Shown here: one piece after another, positions 33,933-42,276 of the stretch
How positions within the stretch are numbered: the first letter of the stretch is position 1
Layout: each line of letters starts with the position of its first letter
DNA from: Aquipseudomonas alcaligenes
Lineage (GTDB): Bacteria > Pseudomonadota > Gammaproteobacteria > Pseudomonadales > Pseudomonadaceae
Assembly: GCF_003205495.1 (NCBI RefSeq)
Contig: NZ_QJRX01000008.1
Span: 62,001 to 126,000, forward strand
Length of the DNA stretch: 64,000 nt
Direction: 5' to 3'
The notes under the pieces: generated by a model
Seen by the model: only the letters and a program-made list of their open reading frames with translations
The model's database searches: none
What the model was told of the DNA's origin: nothing
Position numbers and translations under genes: made by a program

Positions 33933-34013
33933 CCCTCTCCTGTTGATGGGAGAGGGTGGGAAGAGGGCGGTCTCAACCCTCTTCCCCGGCTCCTCTCCCG
34001 CACACGGGAGAGG
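33933..34013. repeat. Intergenic hairpin repeats between bioB and bioF
   Basis: Three inverted repeats in 80 bp: CCCTCTCC..GGAGAGGG (33933-33956), AAGAGGG..CCCTCTT (33961-33984) and CCTCTCCCG-CACA-CGGGAGAGG (33992-34013). The same CCCTCTCCCG..CGGGAGAGGG unit occurs at 57799-57824 in this window, so it is a dispersed element. No T-tract, so probably a transcript-stabilising or attenuating structure rather than a terminator. Confidence 0.8.
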
Positions 34014-34040
34014 AGAGTCAAAGCCTCATTCGAGATAGCC

Positions 34041-35210
34041 ATGCCTTTCGATCTCGCCACCCGTCTCGCCGAGCGCCGCGCCGCTCACCTGTATCGCCAG
34101 CGCCCGCTGCTGGACGGCCCGCAGGGGCCACTGGTGCGGGTCGACGGCCGCGAGCTGCTGGCCTTCTGCGCCAACGACTACCTGGGCCTGGCCAATCACC
34201 CCGAGGTGATCGCGGCCCTGCGCGCCGGCGCTGAAACATGGGGTGTCGGTGGCGGCGCCTCGCACCTGGTGATCGGCCACAGCACCCCGCACCACGCGCT
34301 GGAAGAAGCCCTGGCCGAGTTCACCGGACGGCCCCGCGCGCTGCTGTTCTCCACCGGCTACATGGCCAACCTGGCGGCGGTGACGGCGCTGGTCGGGCAG
34401 GGCGACACGGTGCTGGAGGACCGCCTCAACCACGCCTCCCTGCTGGACGCCGGCCTGCTGTCCGGCGCGCGCTTCTCGCGCTACCTGCACAATGACGCGG
34501 CCAGCCTGGGCAAGCGCCTGGACGGTGCCTCCGGCAACACCCTGGTGGTGACCGACGGAGTGTTCAGCATGGACGGCGACCTGGCCGACCTGCCGGCGCT
34601 GTGCGCCGAGGCGCGCAGCAAGGGGGCCTGGGTGATGGTCGACGACGCCCACGGCTTCGGCCCGCTGGGCGCCACCGGCGGCGGCATCGTCGAGCACTTC
34701 GGTCTGGGTATGGAGGACGTGCCGGTGCTGGTCGGTACCCTGGGCAAGGCCTTCGGCACCGCCGGCGCCTTCGTCGCCGGCAGCGAGGAGCTGATCGAGA
34801 CGCTGATCCAGTTCGCCCGCCCCTACATCTACACCACCAGCCAGCCGCCGGCCGTGGCCTGCGCCACGCTGAAGAGCCTGGAGCTGCTGCGCACGGAAGG
34901 CTGGCGCCGCGAGCACCTCAGCCGGCTGATCGCCCGTTTCCGTGCCGGCGCCGCCGAGATCGGCCTGAGCCTGATGGCCAGCCCGACGCCGATCCAGCCG
35001 ATCCTGGTCGGCGACAGCGCGCGCGCCCTGCAGCTCTCGGCGCTGCTGAAAGAGCGCGGCCTGCTGGTCGGCGCCATCCGTCCGCCGACCGTGCCGGCCG
35101 GCAGCGCGCGCCTGCGCGTGACCCTGTCCGCCGCCCACAGCGAGGCGCAGCTGGAGCGCCTGCTGCAAGCCTTGGCCGAGTGCTGGCCGCAGGTGGCCCG
35201 CGATGCGTGA
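34041..35210 (+). CDS. bioF: 8-amino-7-oxononanoate synthase
   Basis: 389 residues, alpha-oxoamine synthase. The PLP lysine is K236 in [12 protein letters not shown], with [10 protein letters not shown] and [17 protein letters not shown] before it. Condenses pimeloyl-ACP (or -CoA) with L-alanine to give 8-amino-7-oxononanoate with loss of CO2. GAGATAGCC upstream of the ATG. Its end overlaps bioH by 8 bp. Confidence 0.98.
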   Translation: MPFDLATRLAERRAAHLYRQRPLLDGPQGPLVRVDGRELLAFCANDYLGLANHPEVIAALRAGAETWGVGGGASHLVIGHSTPHHALEEALAEFTGRPRALLFSTGYMANLAAVTALVGQGDTVLEDRLNHASLLDAGLLSGARFSRYLHNDAASLGKRLDGASGNTLVVTDGVFSMDGDLADLPALCAEARSKGAWVMVDDAHGFGPLGATGGGIVEHFGLGMEDVPVLVGTLGKAFGTAGAFVAGSEELIETLIQFARPYIYTTSQPPAVACATLKSLELLRTEGWRREHLSRLIARFRAGAAEIGLSLMASPTPIQPILVGDSARALQLSALLKERGLLVGAIRPPTVPAGSARLRVTLSAAHSEAQLERLLQALAECWPQVARDA

Positions 35211-35934
35211 CCAGCTGATCCTGTTGCCCGGCTGGGGCCTGGGTAGCCTGCCGCTGGAAGTGCTGGCCGAGGCCCTGCGCGGGCTCGACCCGGCACTCAG
35301 GGTGGAAATCGAGCCGCTGCCGGAGCTGGCGTCAGGCGAGCCGCGCGACTGGCTGCTGGAGCTGGACGAGCGCCTGCCGCCGCACACCTGGCTGGGCGGC
35401 TGGTCGCTCGGTGGCATGCTCGCCAGCGAGCTGGCGGCCCTGCGCGGCGAGCGTTGCCGCGGCCTGCTGACCCTGGCCAGCAACCCCTGCTTCGTCGCCG
35501 GGGCGGACTGGCCCTGCGGCATGGACGAGGCCACCTTCGCCGCCTTCGTCGCCGGCTGCCGCGACAATCCCGCCGCCACCCTCAAGCGCTTCAGCCTGCT
35601 CTGCACCCAGGGCTCGGCCGAGGCGCGCGGCCTGGCCCGCCAGCTGCAGGCCGCGGCGCCGCACCTGGCGCCCGAGGTGCTGCTGGCCGGGCTGGAAGTG
35701 CTCGGCAACTTCGACGGGAGCAGCGCCCTGCAGCGCTTCGCCGGGCCGCAGCTGCACCTGCTGGCCGGCGCCGATGCGCTGGTGCCGGCCGAGGTGGCCG
35801 GCGAGCTGCTGATGCTGCAGCCGGACATCGAGGTCGGGCTGATCGAGGACGTCAGCCACGCCTTCCCGCTGGAGCGCCCGCACGAGGTGGCGGCGGCGGT
35901 ACTGGCCTTCCTCGGCGAGGCCGACCATGACTGA
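35203..35934 (+). CDS. bioH: Pimeloyl-ACP methyl ester carboxylesterase
   Basis: 243 residues, alpha/beta-hydrolase. Ser nucleophile S68 in GGWSLGGM, Asp in [10 protein letters not shown] and His in [10 protein letters not shown] complete the triad. It cleaves the methyl ester of pimeloyl-ACP, ending the BioC-started acyl chain assembly. Overlaps bioF by 8 bp and bioC by 8 bp, both in coupled order. Confidence 0.95.
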   Translation: MRDQLILLPGWGLGSLPLEVLAEALRGLDPALRVEIEPLPELASGEPRDWLLELDERLPPHTWLGGWSLGGMLASELAALRGERCRGLLTLASNPCFVAGADWPCGMDEATFAAFVAGCRDNPAATLKRFSLLCTQGSAEARGLARQLQAAAPHLAPEVLLAGLEVLGNFDGSSALQRFAGPQLHLLAGADALVPAEVAGELLMLQPDIEVGLIEDVSHAFPLERPHEVAAAVLAFLGEADHD

Positions 35935-36730
35935 CTGGCACGAGCAGAGCGGCCTGCCGGACAAGCGCCGGGTCGCCGAATCCTTCTCCCGCGCGGCGGA
36001 CAGCTACGACAGCGTCGCCGCCCTGCAGCGCGATGTCGGCATCGAGCTGCTGGCACGCCTGCCGCTGAGCCTGGCGCCGCGGCGCTGGCTCGACCTCGGC
36101 TGCGGCACCGGGCATTTCAGTCGGGTGCTGGCCGCGCGCTACCCGGCGGCCGAGGGCGTGGCCCTGGACCTGGCCGAAGGCATGTTGCGCCATGCCCGTC
36201 CGCTGGGCGGGGCGCAGCACTTCGTCGCCGGCGACGCCGAGCGCCTGCCGCTGCGCGAGGCCGGCTGCGACCTGATCTTCTCCAGCCTGGCCGTGCAGTG
36301 GTGCGGCGACTTCGCCGCCGTGCTGGCCGAGGCGCGCCGTGTGCTGCGCCCTGGCGGCGTGCTGGCCTTCAGCAGCCTGTGTGTCGGCACCCTGCAGGAG
36401 CTGCGCGACAGCTGGCAGGCGGTGGACGGCTTCGTCCACGTCAACCGCTTCCGCCGCTTCGCCGACTACCAGCAGCTGTGCGCGGCCAGTGGCCTGCAGC
36501 CGCTGGCGCTGGAACGGCGGGCCAAGGTGCTGCACTTCCCCGACCTGCGCGCGCTGACCCACGAGCTCAAGGCCCTCGGCGCGCACAACCTCAACCCGGG
36601 GCGTCCCGGCGGCCTGACCGGGCGCGCGCGCATCCGCGCCCTGGTCGAGGCCTACGAGCGTTTCCGCCATCCGCAGGGGCTGCCGGCCACCTACCAGGTG
36701 GTCTACGGCGTGCTGCAGCGCCCCGAATAG
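35927..36730 (+). CDS. bioC: Malonyl-ACP O-methyltransferase
   Basis: 267 residues, class I SAM methyltransferase with motif [13 protein letters not shown] (about 55-66), [12 protein letters not shown] and [11 protein letters not shown]. It masks malonyl-ACP as its methyl ester so that fatty acid synthase can extend it to pimeloyl. Length and operon place fit BioC. Followed 28 bp later by bioD. Confidence 0.95.
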   Translation: MTDWHEQSGLPDKRRVAESFSRAADSYDSVAALQRDVGIELLARLPLSLAPRRWLDLGCGTGHFSRVLAARYPAAEGVALDLAEGMLRHARPLGGAQHFVAGDAERLPLREAGCDLIFSSLAVQWCGDFAAVLAEARRVLRPGGVLAFSSLCVGTLQELRDSWQAVDGFVHVNRFRRFADYQQLCAASGLQPLALERRAKVLHFPDLRALTHELKALGAHNLNPGRPGGLTGRARIRALVEAYERFRHPQGLPATYQVVYGVLQRPE

Positions 36731-36758
36731 GCGCGCCGCGATTCCGAGGAACTACTTC

Positions 36759-37436
36759 ATGTCCCAGGCCTTCTTCGTCACCGGCACGGATACCGAGATC
36801 GGCAAGACCACCATCGCCGCCGGCCTGCTGCACGCCGCGCGCCTTGCCGGGCTGAGCACGGCGGCGGCCAAGCCGGTGGCTTCCGGCTGCGAGCAGACGC
36901 CCGAGGGGCTGCGCAACGACGATGCCCTGGCCCTGCTCGGGCAGTGCTCGCTGGCGCTGGACTACGCCGAGGTCAATCCGTTCGCCTTCGCGCCGGCCAT
37001 CGCCCCGCACCTGGCGGCGCGCGAGGCGGGTGTCGAGCTGAGCGTGGCGCGCCTGCAGCCGGCGGTGCGCCACGTGCTGCAGCGCGGCGCCGATTTCACC
37101 CTGGTCGAGGGCGCCGGCGGCTGGCGCGTGCCGCTGGCCGGTCGCGAGACCCTGGCCGACCTGGCCGTGGCGCTCGGCCTGCCGGTGATCCTGGTGGTCG
37201 GCGTGCGCCTGGGCTGCATCAACCACGCGGTGCTGACGGCCGAGGCCATCGCCCGCGACGGCCTGCGCCTGGCCGGCTGGGTGGCCAATATCGTCGACCC
37301 GCACACCTCGCGCCTGGAGGAGAACCTGGCGACCCTCACCGAGCGCCTGGCGGCGCCCTGCCTGGGGCGGGTGCCGCGCCTGGCGCAGGCGAGCCCGGCG
37401 GCGGTGGCGAGCCATCTGCAGCTCCCCGCGTTATAA
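36759..37436 (+). CDS. bioD: Dethiobiotin synthetase
   Basis: 225 residues. P-loop GTDTEIGKTT at 8-17, KPVASGC (substrate lysine) and VEGAGGWRVPL. ATP-dependent closure of the ureido ring from 7,8-diaminononanoate, CO2 and ATP. Last gene of bioBFHCD; the transaminase BioA is not in the window. Preceded by GAGGAACTACTTC. Confidence 0.97.
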   Translation: MSQAFFVTGTDTEIGKTTIAAGLLHAARLAGLSTAAAKPVASGCEQTPEGLRNDDALALLGQCSLALDYAEVNPFAFAPAIAPHLAAREAGVELSVARLQPAVRHVLQRGADFTLVEGAGGWRVPLAGRETLADLAVALGLPVILVVGVRLGCINHAVLTAEAIARDGLRLAGWVANIVDPHTSRLEENLATLTERLAAPCLGRVPRLAQASPAAVASHLQLPAL

Positions 37437-37531
37437 GCCGCTGATCGACCATAGCGCATTGCTTGTACGTTTTTTGAGCGTTTTCTGCTTCAATTGCTGC
37501 ATGAGTCTGTCCCCATCAGGGAGTCGCAAGC

Positions 37532-37828
37532 ATGGAAATCTCCGGTAACGCCTTCAGCGCGGGTCTCAGCGGCATCCAGGCCGGGCAGCGTCGCGTCGAG
37601 CAGGCCGCCAGCGAAATCGCCAGCAACACCCTGCCGACCCAGCCGCCGGCCGAGACACCCCCTGCCCAGCAGGTCGAGCCGAGCCAGCAGAGCCAGGCCA
37701 ACACCCAGGCCGATCTGGCCGAGAGCCTGGTCGGCCTGACCCAGGGCCGCAACGAGGTGCAGGCCAGTGCCCGCGTGGTCGAGACCGCCGACGAGGTGCT
37801 GGGCACCCTGATCGACACCCGCGCCTGA
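37532..37828 (+). CDS. Short flagellar-rod-like protein
   Basis: 98 residues with two halves of the axial rod family and a Pro/Gln-rich linker. The N-terminus AFSAGLSGIQAGQRRVEQAASEIASNT resembles the SAxSGLxAxQxxLdxxAnNIAN helix of FlgB/C/G. The C-terminus LAESLVGLTQGRNEVQASARVVETADEVLGTLIDTRA resembles the rod C-terminal helix that packs against it. The middle structural domain is missing. No other flagellar genes nearby. GGGAG precedes the ATG. Confidence 0.75.
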   Translation: MEISGNAFSAGLSGIQAGQRRVEQAASEIASNTLPTQPPAETPPAQQVEPSQQSQANTQADLAESLVGLTQGRNEVQASARVVETADEVLGTLIDTRA

Positions 37829-37887
37829 CCGGAGCGTCGGCGCCGCAGTAGATAGAGGGCTCGCCCGCCCGGGCGAGGAGGAGTCCG

Positions 37888-38649
37888 ATGCAGATCGGCA
37901 GCGCCACGTCCTATGTTGCGCCTCTGCCGTTGTCCCAGGCGGCCCGTCCTGTTTCGTCCAGTCTTTCCCAGCCCGCTCCCTCCGAGGAATCGCTTCCTGC
38001 TGGCCAGTCAGTCGCCGCCGGCGATGATGCTGCCCTGCGCGACGAGGCGGCCAGCCCTGCACGCGGCGAGGCGGAGGAGGAAAAGGCATCCCCCCGCGAA
38101 GCCCAGCAGCAACGCCAGGAGCAGCTGGAAATCGCCGAGCTGGCCAGCCGCGACCGCGAAGTGCGTGCCCACGAGCAGGCCCACGCGGCGGTCGGCGGCG
38201 CCTATGCCGGCGCGCCCACCTACACCTTCGCCCGTGGTCCCGATGGCAAGCGCTACGCCGTCGGCGGCGAAGTGAGCATCGACACCAGCCCGATTCCCAA
38301 CGACCCCGAAGCCACCCTGCGCAAGATGGAGCTGGTGCAGCGCGCGGCTCTGGCCCCGGCCGAGCCTTCGGCCCAGGATCGCCGGGTCGCCGCCCAGGCC
38401 GCCGCCCAGGCCGCCGAGGCGCGCGCCGAGCTGGCCCAGCTGCGCCGCGAGGAACAGGCCGCGAGCGCCGAGGAGCGCGCGCTGCAGCGCGAGGAACGGC
38501 TGGCCGCGGAGGAAGAGCGCCAGGCCCGCGAGGAGGAGGTGCGCGAGGAGGAAGAGCGGCAGGCGCTGCCGCCAGCGCCTAGACTGGATCTGTATCTGCG
38601 TCTGGCCCAGCTGCAGGCCCCGGTGCCAGCGGTCGACCTGCTGGTCTGA
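37888..38649 (+). CDS. SprA-related putative metalloprotease
   Basis: 253 residues. A Ser/Ala-rich, probably disordered N-terminus leads to [45 protein letters not shown] (about 88-132), the signature of the SprA-related / CJM1_0395 family, with HExxH (HEQAH) as zinc-metalloprotease motif. Then a very charged Arg/Glu/Ala-rich coiled coil (about 160-235). Catalysis is predicted from the motif only. GGAGGAG upstream. Likely cotranscribed with the preceding short gene (59 bp gap). Confidence 0.82.
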   Translation: MQIGSATSYVAPLPLSQAARPVSSSLSQPAPSEESLPAGQSVAAGDDAALRDEAASPARGEAEEEKASPREAQQQRQEQLEIAELASRDREVRAHEQAHAAVGGAYAGAPTYTFARGPDGKRYAVGGEVSIDTSPIPNDPEATLRKMELVQRAALAPAEPSAQDRRVAAQAAAQAAEARAELAQLRREEQAASAEERALQREERLAAEEERQAREEEVREEEERQALPPAPRLDLYLRLAQLQAPVPAVDLLV

Positions 38650-38667
38650 AAGGTCGCTGGCGGGTGC

Positions 38668-38696
38668 TTGACAAGGGTAGGGCGTAAACGTATGTT
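38668..38696 (+). promoter_or_regulatory. Sigma-70 promoter of fadE-type gene
   Basis: TTGACA (38668-38673), 17 bp spacer, TATGTT (38691-38696). The -35 is perfect and the -10 matches 4 of 6. A PsrA-type box sits immediately downstream. Gene start at 38818, giving a leader of roughly 115 nt. Confidence 0.65.
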
Positions 38697-38697
38697 T

Positions 38698-38711
38698 CAA
38701 ACGCCTGTTTG
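38698..38711. promoter_or_regulatory. PsrA-type operator
   Basis: CAAAC-GCCT-GTTTG, a perfect match to the (G/C)AAAC-N2-4-GTTT(G/C) palindrome bound by PsrA, the long-chain fatty-acid-responsive TetR-type repressor of Pseudomonas beta-oxidation genes. It begins 1 bp after the -10, so binding would block transcription. Confidence 0.75.
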
Positions 38712-38817
38712 ATTGCCAGGCCGGTTCGTGCCTGCCGGGCGTCGGGAGAAATCCCGCGAACGACCGCTCCAGACGGTCACCCCCACACTAAGGAATCCAC
38801 CGTAGAGGTTTACCGCT

Positions 38818-40623
38818 ATGCCTGAGTACAAGGCCCCCTTGCGTGATATCCGCTTCGTTCGCGACGAACTGCTCGGCTACGAAGCGCACTATCAGAGCCT
38901 GCCGGCTTGCCAAGATGCTACCCCGGACATGGTCAACGCCATCCTCGAAGAAGGCGCCAAGTTCTGCGAGCAGGTAATCGCTCCGCTGAATCGTGTGGGT
39001 GACATCGAGGGCTGCACCTGGACTCCGGAAGGCGTGAAGACCCCGACCGGCTTCAAGGAAGCCTACCAGCAGTTCGTCGAAGGCGGCTGGCCGAGCCTGG
39101 CCCATGACGTCGATCACGGCGGTCAGGGCCTGCCGGAATCCCTGGGCCTGGCCATCAGCGAAATGGTTGGCGAAGCCAACTGGTCCTGGGGCATGTACCC
39201 GGGCCTGTCGCACGGCGCCATGAACACCATCTCCGAGCACGGCACCGACGAGCAGAAGCACACCTACCTGACCAAGCTGGTCTCCGGCGAGTGGACCGGC
39301 ACCATGTGCCTGACCGAGCCGCACTGCGGTACCGACCTGGGCATGCTGCGCACCAAGGCCGAGCCCCAGGCCGACGGTTCCTACAAGGTATCCGGCACCA
39401 AGATCTTCATCTCCGCCGGCGAGCACGACATGTCGGGCAACATCGTCCACATCGTGCTAGCCCGCCTGCCCGACGCCCCGCAGGGCACCAAGGGCATCTC
39501 CCTGTTCATCGTGCCGAAGTTCCTGCCGAACGCCGATGGTTCCGCCGGTCAGCGCAACAGCGTTTCCTGCGGCTCGATCGAGCACAAGATGGGCATCCAC
39601 GGCAACGCCACCTGCGTGATGAACTTCGACGGCGCCACCGGCTTCCTGATCGGCCCGCCGAACAAGGGCCTGAACTGCATGTTCACCTTCATGAACACCG
39701 CTCGCCTGGGTACCGCTCTGCAGGGCCTGGCCCACGCCGAGATCGCCTTCCAGGGCGGCCTGAAGTATGCCCGCGAGCGTCTGCAGATGCGTTCCCTGAC
39801 CGGTCCGAAAGCGCCGGACAAGGCCGCCGACCCGATCATCGTCCACCCGGACGTGCGTCGCATGCTGCTGACCATGAAGGCCTTCGCCGAAGGCAACCGC
39901 GCCATGGTCTACTTCGCCGCCAAGCAGGTTGACCTGGTCAAGTACAGCCAGGACGAAGAGCAGAAGAAGGCCGCCGACGAGCTGCTGGCTTTCCTCACTC
40001 CGATCGCCAAGGCCTTCATGACCGAAGTCGGTTTCGAAGCCTCCTCCCACGGCATGCAGATCTATGGCGGCCACGGCTTCATCGCCGAGTGGGGCATGGA
40101 GCAGAACATGCGCGACTGCCGTATCTCGATGATGTACGAAGGCACCACCGGCGTTCAGGCCCTCGACCTGCTGGGTCGCAAGGTACTGATGACCCAGGGC
40201 GGCGCGCTGAAGAACTTCACCAAGATCGTGCACAAGTTCTGCCAGGCCAACGAAGGCAACGAGTCCGTCAAGGAATTCGTTGCACCGCTGGCTCAGCTGA
40301 ACAAGGAGTGGGGCGACATCACCATGAAGATCGGCATGGCTGCGATGAAGGATCGCGAAGAAGTCGGCGCCGCTTCCGTGGACTACCTGATGTACTCCGG
40401 TTACGCCTGCCTGGCCTACTTCTGGGCCGACATGGCGCGCCTGGCCGCCGAGAAGCTGGCTGCCGGTACCGACGACGAAGCCTTCTACAAGGCCAAGCTG
40501 CAGACCGCGCGCTTCTACTTCCAGCGCATCCTGCCGCGTACTCGCACCCACGTGGAAGCCATGCTGTCCGGCGCCAACAACCTGATGGACATGAACGAAG
40601 AGCACTTCGCTCTGGGCTACTGA
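38818..40623 (+). CDS. Long-form acyl-CoA dehydrogenase (FadE1-like)
   Basis: 601 residues, an acyl-CoA dehydrogenase with the extra C-terminal domain seen in Pseudomonas long-chain enzymes (PA0506/FadE1 type). Active-site Glu is E441 in [21 protein letters not shown]-binding [20 protein letters not shown] is at about 160-180. First step of beta-oxidation: oxidises acyl-CoA to trans-2-enoyl-CoA, electrons to ETF. The PsrA box and a strong promoter are upstream; terminator downstream. 39% of the length is near-identical in motif order to the enzyme at 42277. Confidence 0.93.
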   Translation: MPEYKAPLRDIRFVRDELLGYEAHYQSLPACQDATPDMVNAILEEGAKFCEQVIAPLNRVGDIEGCTWTPEGVKTPTGFKEAYQQFVEGGWPSLAHDVDHGGQGLPESLGLAISEMVGEANWSWGMYPGLSHGAMNTISEHGTDEQKHTYLTKLVSGEWTGTMCLTEPHCGTDLGMLRTKAEPQADGSYKVSGTKIFISAGEHDMSGNIVHIVLARLPDAPQGTKGISLFIVPKFLPNADGSAGQRNSVSCGSIEHKMGIHGNATCVMNFDGATGFLIGPPNKGLNCMFTFMNTARLGTALQGLAHAEIAFQGGLKYARERLQMRSLTGPKAPDKAADPIIVHPDVRRMLLTMKAFAEGNRAMVYFAAKQVDLVKYSQDEEQKKAADELLAFLTPIAKAFMTEVGFEASSHGMQIYGGHGFIAEWGMEQNMRDCRISMMYEGTTGVQALDLLGRKVLMTQGGALKNFTKIVHKFCQANEGNESVKEFVAPLAQLNKEWGDITMKIGMAAMKDREEVGAASVDYLMYSGYACLAYFWADMARLAAEKLAAGTDDEAFYKAKLQTARFYFQRILPRTRTHVEAMLSGANNLMDMNEEHFALGY

Positions 40624-40645
40624 GTCCGGTTCGACCTCGGGTCAG

Positions 40646-40677
40646 AAAACCGCAGCCTTCGGGCTGCGGTTTTTTTT
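40646..40677 (+). terminator. Intrinsic terminator after fadE1-like gene
   Basis: AAAACCGCAGCC-TTCG-GGCTGCGGTTTT: a 12 bp perfect stem closed by a UUCG tetraloop and followed by a T run; 23 bp after the stop. Confidence 0.95.
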
Positions 40678-40757
40678 CGCCCGCGCCAGGGCGCTGCGTC
40701 GCGCAATCGTCAGAATGAGAAGGATTGCCGCTGCCCTTTGCGTCCGATACAGGCAGA

Positions 40758-42083
40758 ATGCCGCATCTTCCGCTGCTCACGACTCCGACCTTGCCGCCAC
40801 TCAGTGCCTACCGCCCCGCCCATCTGCTGACCGCCCTGCCGCTGCTGCTGGCCGGCCTGCTGGTGGCTCGCCTGGGCGAGCTGAGCGAGTTCTTCCTGTC
40901 GCTGTTCAACGTGTTGCCGACCCTGCTCCTGCTGCTCGGTGGCACCTTCTGTGTGGTTTATGGCCGCCAGCGCGAGTTCTCCCTGCTGGCGGTGGTCTAC
41001 CTCGCCTACTTCCTGCTGGATATCCAGACCGACCATTTCCGCGAGCAGGGCCAGGTGCGTGCCGATGCGGCCCTGGTGTTCCACCTGTGCAGCCTGCTGT
41101 TGCCGCTGCTCTACGGCCTGTATGGCGCCTGGCGCGAGCGTAGTCACCTAGTGCAGGACCTGGTCGCCCGCGCCGCCGTGCTGCTGGCTGTCGGCGGCAC
41201 CGCGCTGGCCCTGGCGCGGCGCTTTCCCGCACAGCTGCAGGGCTGGCTCACCGAAGTCCACTGGCCGCTCTGGCATGGCCAGTGGATGAGCCTGGTCCAG
41301 CTGGCCTACCCGCTGTTCCTGCTCGCCGGCGGGCTGCTGTTGGTGCAGTACTTGCGTCAGCCACGGCCACTGCATGCGGCGCTGCTGCTCGGCCTGCTCG
41401 GTCTGCTGTGGATGCTGCCCAATACCTTCATCCTGCCGCATGCGCTGCAGGTGATGAGCAGCCTGGTGATGCTGATGATCGTGGCGGCGGTGGTCCATGA
41501 GGCCTATCAGATGGCCTACCGCGACGAGCTCACCGGCCTGCCCGGGCGCCGCGCGCTGAACGACCGCCTGGAGCGCCTGGGGCGCAGCTACGTGATCGCC
41601 ATGGCCGACGTCGACCACTTCAAGAAATTCAACGACACCCATGGCCACGACGTTGGCGACCAGGTGCTCAGGCTGGTCGCCAGTCAGCTGCGCAAGGTCG
41701 GCGGCGGTGGCAAGGCCTACCGCTACGGCGGCGAGGAGTTCACCCTGGTGTTCCCCGGCAAGTCCATCGACGAGTGCCGGCCGCACCTGGAGGCGGTGCG
41801 CCAGGCGGTGGAAGGCTATCCGCTGCAGCTGCGCGACAAGCGTCAGCGGCCGCAGAACGACAAGGAGGGGCGCCAGCGGCGCAAGGCCGCCAGCACGGCC
41901 AGCGTGTCGGTGACCATCAGCATCGGAGTGGCCGAGCGCGAGGCGCACCAGCGCGGTGCCGAGGAAGTGATCCGCAACGCCGACAAGGCGCTCTACGCGG
42001 CCAAGCGCGCCGGGCGCAACTGCGTGGTGGCCCAGGGTGAGAACCGCCGTGGCGCGGTGCGGGTGAGCGAGGCGCAGGGCTAG
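40758..42083 (+). CDS. Membrane diguanylate cyclase (GGDEF)
   Basis: 441 residues from the ATG at 40758 (a TTG at 40725 is in frame but lacks a ribosome site). About seven membrane helices fill residues 20-235, then a GGDEF domain at about 250-430. YRYGGEEFTLVF carries the intact GGEEF catalytic loop; MADVDHFKKFNDTHGHDVGD holds metal and GTP residues. The RxxD inhibitory site before GGEEF is absent. There is a ~25-residue Arg/Lys-rich insertion after the active site. Likely makes c-di-GMP in response to an unknown membrane signal. Stands between two fadE-type genes. Confidence 0.88.
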   Translation: MPHLPLLTTPTLPPLSAYRPAHLLTALPLLLAGLLVARLGELSEFFLSLFNVLPTLLLLLGGTFCVVYGRQREFSLLAVVYLAYFLLDIQTDHFREQGQVRADAALVFHLCSLLLPLLYGLYGAWRERSHLVQDLVARAAVLLAVGGTALALARRFPAQLQGWLTEVHWPLWHGQWMSLVQLAYPLFLLAGGLLLVQYLRQPRPLHAALLLGLLGLLWMLPNTFILPHALQVMSSLVMLMIVAAVVHEAYQMAYRDELTGLPGRRALNDRLERLGRSYVIAMADVDHFKKFNDTHGHDVGDQVLRLVASQLRKVGGGGKAYRYGGEEFTLVFPGKSIDECRPHLEAVRQAVEGYPLQLRDKRQRPQNDKEGRQRRKAASTASVSVTISIGVAEREAHQRGAEEVIRNADKALYAAKRAGRNCVVAQGENRRGAVRVSEAQG

Positions 42084-42276
42084 GCGGCCGACGTCCGGTC
42101 AGGGCGGCAAGTGCCTGTTTTTTCAGGGCTACCACAGTCCGGTCTAGGTGTGAGCGCGGCGTGAATTATTGGTCACTATTCGACCTCTTATCTCCTATTG
42201 GTTGTTCCGCTAAACTCGATCGCCTCTGTGTTCGCGGTCCGTCGACCGCACCGTCGTCTCGTTCGAGGATTGCTCC

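Noticed and set aside
42161..42176. GTGA-N8-TCAC palindrome upstream of the second acyl-CoA dehydrogenase, possible Vfr/CRP site
   Set aside because: Vfr/CRP sites need TGTGA-N6-TCACA; the spacer here is 8.
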